Part shown: positions 60,864 through 64,000 of the stretch, piece by piece
Layout of the letters: every line of letters starts with the position of its first letter
Numbering within the stretch: position 1 is the first letter of the stretch
Assembly: GCA_006247105.1 (NCBI GenBank)
Contig: CM016926.1
Location: 868,001-932,000, forward strand
Source of the DNA: Giardia muris
Taxonomy: Eukaryota; Fornicata; Diplomonadida; Hexamitidae
DNA: 64,000 bases
Direction of reading: 5' to 3'
Made by a program: the position numbers and the translations under genes
The notes under the pieces: generated by a model
The model's database searches: none
What the model was told of the DNA's origin: nothing
What the model saw: only the letters and a program-made list of their open reading frames with translations

Positions 60864-63800
60864 TTATTCTCCGTCTGTTAGGAACTGTTTGACAAGTGCG
60901 TCCACCGCCGAGTCGTTGAGCTCCGGAATCATCATTACCTCCGTGTCCACGATGGGAACCGGCGCCATCGGGGTTGATACCGGTAAGGTTTCGGTGGTGA
61001 TGCTCTCGAGAACACTCCCTTGTGCGGGGAGGAGACTCGTCTCAACGGAAACGATCGGCGCCCGCGTGTGCGTGTTGACGTTCTGTGCGGTAACGGGCGG
61101 CCCATACGCACTATCGGCGATGCTTGACGTATTTGATTCGAGAACCTGATGAATCGATATCTCCGAGGGTTGACCAAGCGGTTGCAGGCTTGATAAGGTT
61201 ACAGGCTGAGTGTTACGCTGCGTATAAACACCCCCATCGCCCCGTGGCGCTGGAAACTGCAATAGGCTCTCCGCAGTGGAGAGCTTCATTGATGGGATTG
61301 GTGCGGCAGTAGCTGAGGCAAGCTCTGAAAGCCGCTGGACGTTGTCCTCGAGAGTACGGATACGTTCTCCGAGACGCTGTTTCTCGCTCTGTAGCACCGT
61401 CAGTTCCACATCCCTCGCAGAGACCTGGTTCTCCAGAGTCATCTTTTCATTAAGCAGCTGCTGGTAGCGCCGCTCATTATCCCCACGAAGCACTTGCAGT
61501 GCAACCTCGAACTCATTCTTTTTTCTGATAGCATCGAGGTCGAACTGTGCAACCTGCTCGTCACGTTCTGCAAGCGCGCGGTTTGTAGCATCTAGCTCGG
61601 CCTGTAGGCCCTTAGCGGCCTCGGCCAACTGAAGGTTCTCCTCCAATAGCGTCTGGACCTCGCCCGTCAGACGTTGGATCTCTTCCTCGTATTTCTGCTG
61701 AACTTCGGAGACGACTTCTGGGTTGACGGCCCTATTAGATGAATTAAGGGACTTGACCAGGTCAGACGTCACCCCTTCCTTCTGGGCTAGAGCCTCTTCG
61801 AGCCGTTCGATCGTATCTTCCGCCTTTTGTTTCTCCTCGGTAAGCACTGTGATTTTGTTGGCGAGGATGCATCGATCGCTCTCCAATTCCGCTTGTACCT
61901 TCTCTCCTGCAAGAAACTTCTCGCGGACCTCGATCAATTCCGTCTGGAGTGATGTATTTTCCCGCTCAAGCGCTGTGGCATGGGCCTCGACGCGAGAAAG
62001 CTCGGCTTGCAGTTTCTCTTTCCCGATGACGATCATTTGCATCTCTGTGGATGCCTGTTTAAGCTCGTCCTCGGCTTCCGTGTACAGCTGGTGCGTCTTC
62101 TGGAGCTCATCTCGAAGGGTATCGCGTTCCTCTAATTGGGCTCTTAAAAGGCGAAGCTCCTGTTGTAAAGCCTCCTGATCTCGAACGCTTTCTGAGTTGC
62201 AGTCCTTAAGGGCATTGAACGTGGATTGTAGCGTGGTCTTCTCGGACTCAAGTTGGGATAGGCGAAGGGCTGCCGCCTCAAGACGCATATTCGCCTGGAG
62301 CAATTCACCATCCAACCGAGCCTTCCCCGACATCAGTTCTGTGTTCTCCTCTTGAAGTGCATTGAAGCGCGTCTGCAGAAGGTTCCGTGCGCTCACCATT
62401 GATTCCAGCTCGACATCCTTTGCCTTGAGGGCCGCCTGAGCCTCAGATAATTCGAGCTGAACTGTGGATAGCTCGTGGGTGACGCGAGTCAGACCCATGG
62501 CCGTCTGTTCTCCCTTTTCGACCTGTTGTAGTAGGCGAGCGTTGAGGTCGGCCTTCTCCACGGTCAAGCCCTGAAGTTGTGCACGCAAGCTCTCAATTGA
62601 TGCGGTACGTTCCTCGAGGAGTTGCTTCATCGAACTTTCGACACCATCCATCCGTAGGACTCCTGCCTCGAGCCGCGCCAACTCCTCGGCCTGTGTCTTG
62701 CATTGCTGCTGCACGGCAGCCAAATCTGCGTTCCGAGCGACAAGTTCCTGCTGTTGCGTCTGAATGCGATGCTCTAGTTGAAGCTTTGTGTCGTCGAACT
62801 GCTGGAGTTGGGCCTTTTGGTCACTGACGACGTCGACAAGCGACTGGTTACTCTGCTGGAGTCGTTGGATCTGATGTTCGGCATCGGTCAGTTTGGTCTG
62901 TGCTTCTGAGATTATCTCGATCGACTTCTGATACTCCGTGTTAAGAAGCTCATAACGAGAGCGAAGCATCTCGCCCTCGCTCGCCTTGTGGGCGGTCTGG
63001 GCGAGCTTGAGCTCCAGCGTCCGTACGGATTCCTCGGCGGTCGTACACCTATCTAAGAGAGCGGAATACTCACGCGAGAGGGTGACGTGCTGAGACGTTG
63101 CCTCTGTGCTATGTTGTTTCGCCTCCTTTGCCTCGCGCAGGAGGTGTCCGTTGATTTCCTTGACATTCTGAATGATGACGTCAAACTTCTTCACCATGGA
63201 ATCCAGAACCCTAACGATGCAGGTCCGGTCGACAAGGATACGACCGGGAACGGGCTCGCGTGTTTGGGACTCCGTCAGACTAAAGGTCACATGCCGTTGG
63301 GACTTACTGACGGATGTTAGTGTTGAATCGTCATTCACCCCAGCACTCCGGAAAGGGTTGAAGCCGCTAGCACGCATGTAGCGATCGCTCTGCTTGTCCG
63401 TCAGAGCCGGTATCCCGGCCTGGTCGACGTCAGGGAAGAACGCTACGGTGAAGGCATCCATGCTGTTTGACGTGAGGAACTCCGCGTACGACGTCCGCTG
63501 GATGGGGTCGAAGTTATACTCGCTCTTGTATGCGCTATAGAGTAAGAGCACCTTGTCATATATAGCCCTCAAGTCCGCCTCGCGAGCCTGAGTGAGTGCC
63601 TCCTCCGCCTTCACCGCCGTTATCTGGTCCTCCTTTGCTCGCTTGGCAGCCTCTTTCGCTCTTTCAGATTCCTCAGCGAGCTTCGCGCGATCACGCGTCA
63701 CCTGAGTCAATTGGGCTTGTAGGTCATCGATGCGCTTCTCTAGGGTGATGACGGTGTTCGATTCCGTAATGTTCGCGTCTGAAAGCTTGACTCGTAGAAG

Positions 63801-64000
63801 GTTGCTTTCTTCCTGTGCCTCCGAAACTTGTTGGCGAAGCTCGGCAACCAACGCCTCAGAAACGAAAGCCGCAGATCGGAGTTGCTCTATTTCGGCACGC
63901 CCTCGTTCAAGATCCATCACCTTGACGGCAAGGTCTTCCGCCTGTGTCGCTGCTTGCTGCTCGAGCCGCTGCAGAGCGTTACATTTCTCTTCATAATCCA
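60864..64000 (-). CDS. Long coiled-coil protein, N-terminus beyond the window
   Basis: At least 1044 codons; the frame stays open to the right edge, so the start lies outside (an internal codon at 63920 is not the real start). Nearly all of it is predicted coiled coil with continuous heptads (TEKQKAEDTIERLEEAL-like stretches), interrupted near 140-240 by a short folded-looking segment (YKSEYNFDPIQRTSYAEFLTS). The C-terminal 150 residues are proline/serine/threonine-rich and disordered. Such proteins in Giardia are often cytoskeletal, basal-body or Golgi-like tethers; no family identified. Confidence 0.85.
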   Translation of the reverse strand, partial: DYEEKCNALQRLEQQAATQAEDLAVKVMDLERGRAEIEQLRSAAFVSEALVAELRQQVSEAQEESNLLRVKLSDANITESNTVITLEKRIDDLQAQLTQVTRDRAKLAEESERAKEAAKRAKEDQITAVKAEEALTQAREADLRAIYDKVLLLYSAYKSEYNFDPIQRTSYAEFLTSNSMDAFTVAFFPDVDQAGIPALTDKQSDRYMRASGFNPFRSAGVNDDSTLTSVSKSQRHVTFSLTESQTREPVPGRILVDRTCIVRVLDSMVKKFDVIIQNVKEINGHLLREAKEAKQHSTEATSQHVTLSREYSALLDRCTTAEESVRTLELKLAQTAHKASEGEMLRSRYELLNTEYQKSIEIISEAQTKLTDAEHQIQRLQQSNQSLVDVVSDQKAQLQQFDDTKLQLEHRIQTQQQELVARNADLAAVQQQCKTQAEELARLEAGVLRMDGVESSMKQLLEERTASIESLRAQLQGLTVEKADLNARLLQQVEKGEQTAMGLTRVTHELSTVQLELSEAQAALKAKDVELESMVSARNLLQTRFNALQEENTELMSGKARLDGELLQANMRLEAAALRLSQLESEKTTLQSTFNALKDCNSESVRDQEALQQELRLLRAQLEERDTLRDELQKTHQLYTEAEDELKQASTEMQMIVIGKEKLQAELSRVEAHATALERENTSLQTELIEVREKFLAGEKVQAELESDRCILANKITVLTEEKQKAEDTIERLEEALAQKEGVTSDLVKSLNSSNRAVNPEVVSEVQQKYEEEIQRLTGEVQTLLEENLQLAEAAKGLQAELDATNRALAERDEQVAQFDLDAIRKKNEFEVALQVLRGDNERRYQQLLNEKMTLENQVSARDVELTVLQSEKQRLGERIRTLEDNVQRLSELASATAAPIPSMKLSTAESLLQFPAPRGDGGVYTQRNTQPVTLSSLQPLGQPSEISIHQVLESNTSSIADSAYGPPVTAQNVNTHTRAPIVSVETSLLPAQGSVLESITTETLPVSTPMAPVPIVDTEVMMIPELNDSAVDALVKQFLTDGE

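Overview
The window looks like a diplomonad nuclear genome of the genus Giardia. Genes are packed tightly on both strands. No intron is needed inside a reading frame except one split intron. ATG codons sit just behind short A-rich initiators, and AGTRAAY-type polyadenylation signals overlap stop codons. The gene content fits too: many ankyrin 'protein 21.1' genes with the GxTALMxA core, NEK-type kinases with ankyrin tails, a cysteine-rich variant-specific surface protein (VSP) ending in a membrane anchor plus CRGK, small bacterial-type ferredoxins and flagellar genes. The GC-rich codon use suggests a species other than G. intestinalis, for example G. muris; this species guess is inference.

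Layout. 1-8698 (mostly minus): the 5' tip of an iron-sulfur protein, one ankyrin/coiled-coil gene, two kinase-ankyrin genes (one live, one degenerate) and a zinc-finger protein. 8951-25064: IFT81, a small Fe-ADH-fold protein, several ankyrin genes (one with a RING), a membrane-anchored papain-family protease, aspartate aminotransferase, ribosomal protein eS8 and an Asteroid-like nuclease-fold protein. 25067-31055: a polytopic membrane protein, then the accessory island. In the island a VSP lacking its 5' end and a decayed ankyrin-RING gene lie between two inverted, almost identical 371-bp copies of a kinase fragment. 31056-41192: a candidate CENP-C, a 2[4Fe-4S] ferredoxin, and the first part of an outer-arm dynein heavy chain that stops in AAA1 at a split-intron donor. 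41336-64000: two large ankyrin genes, a ZNF598/Hel2-like E3, proteasome beta2, a MORN protein, a methyltransferase, an EH-domain protein, a WD40 protein, eRF1, an AMPK gamma-like CBS protein and a long coiled-coil protein cut by the window end.

The genes form no operon. They fall into housekeeping (translation and its quality control, proteasome, amino-acid and Fe-S metabolism), flagellum (IFT81, dynein), endomembrane (EH, zinc finger, protease) and the expanded ankyrin/NEK family, whose eight intact members cover about 27% of the window. The most notable features are the split dynein gene with an AT-type donor and a 12-nt RNA-processing motif, the VSP between inverted repeats, the possible CENP-C, and the extreme compaction: divergent starts 6 and 9 bp apart, overlapping stop codons, and fused stop/poly(A)/initiator elements. 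No rRNA, tRNA, CRISPR array or transposon was recognised.
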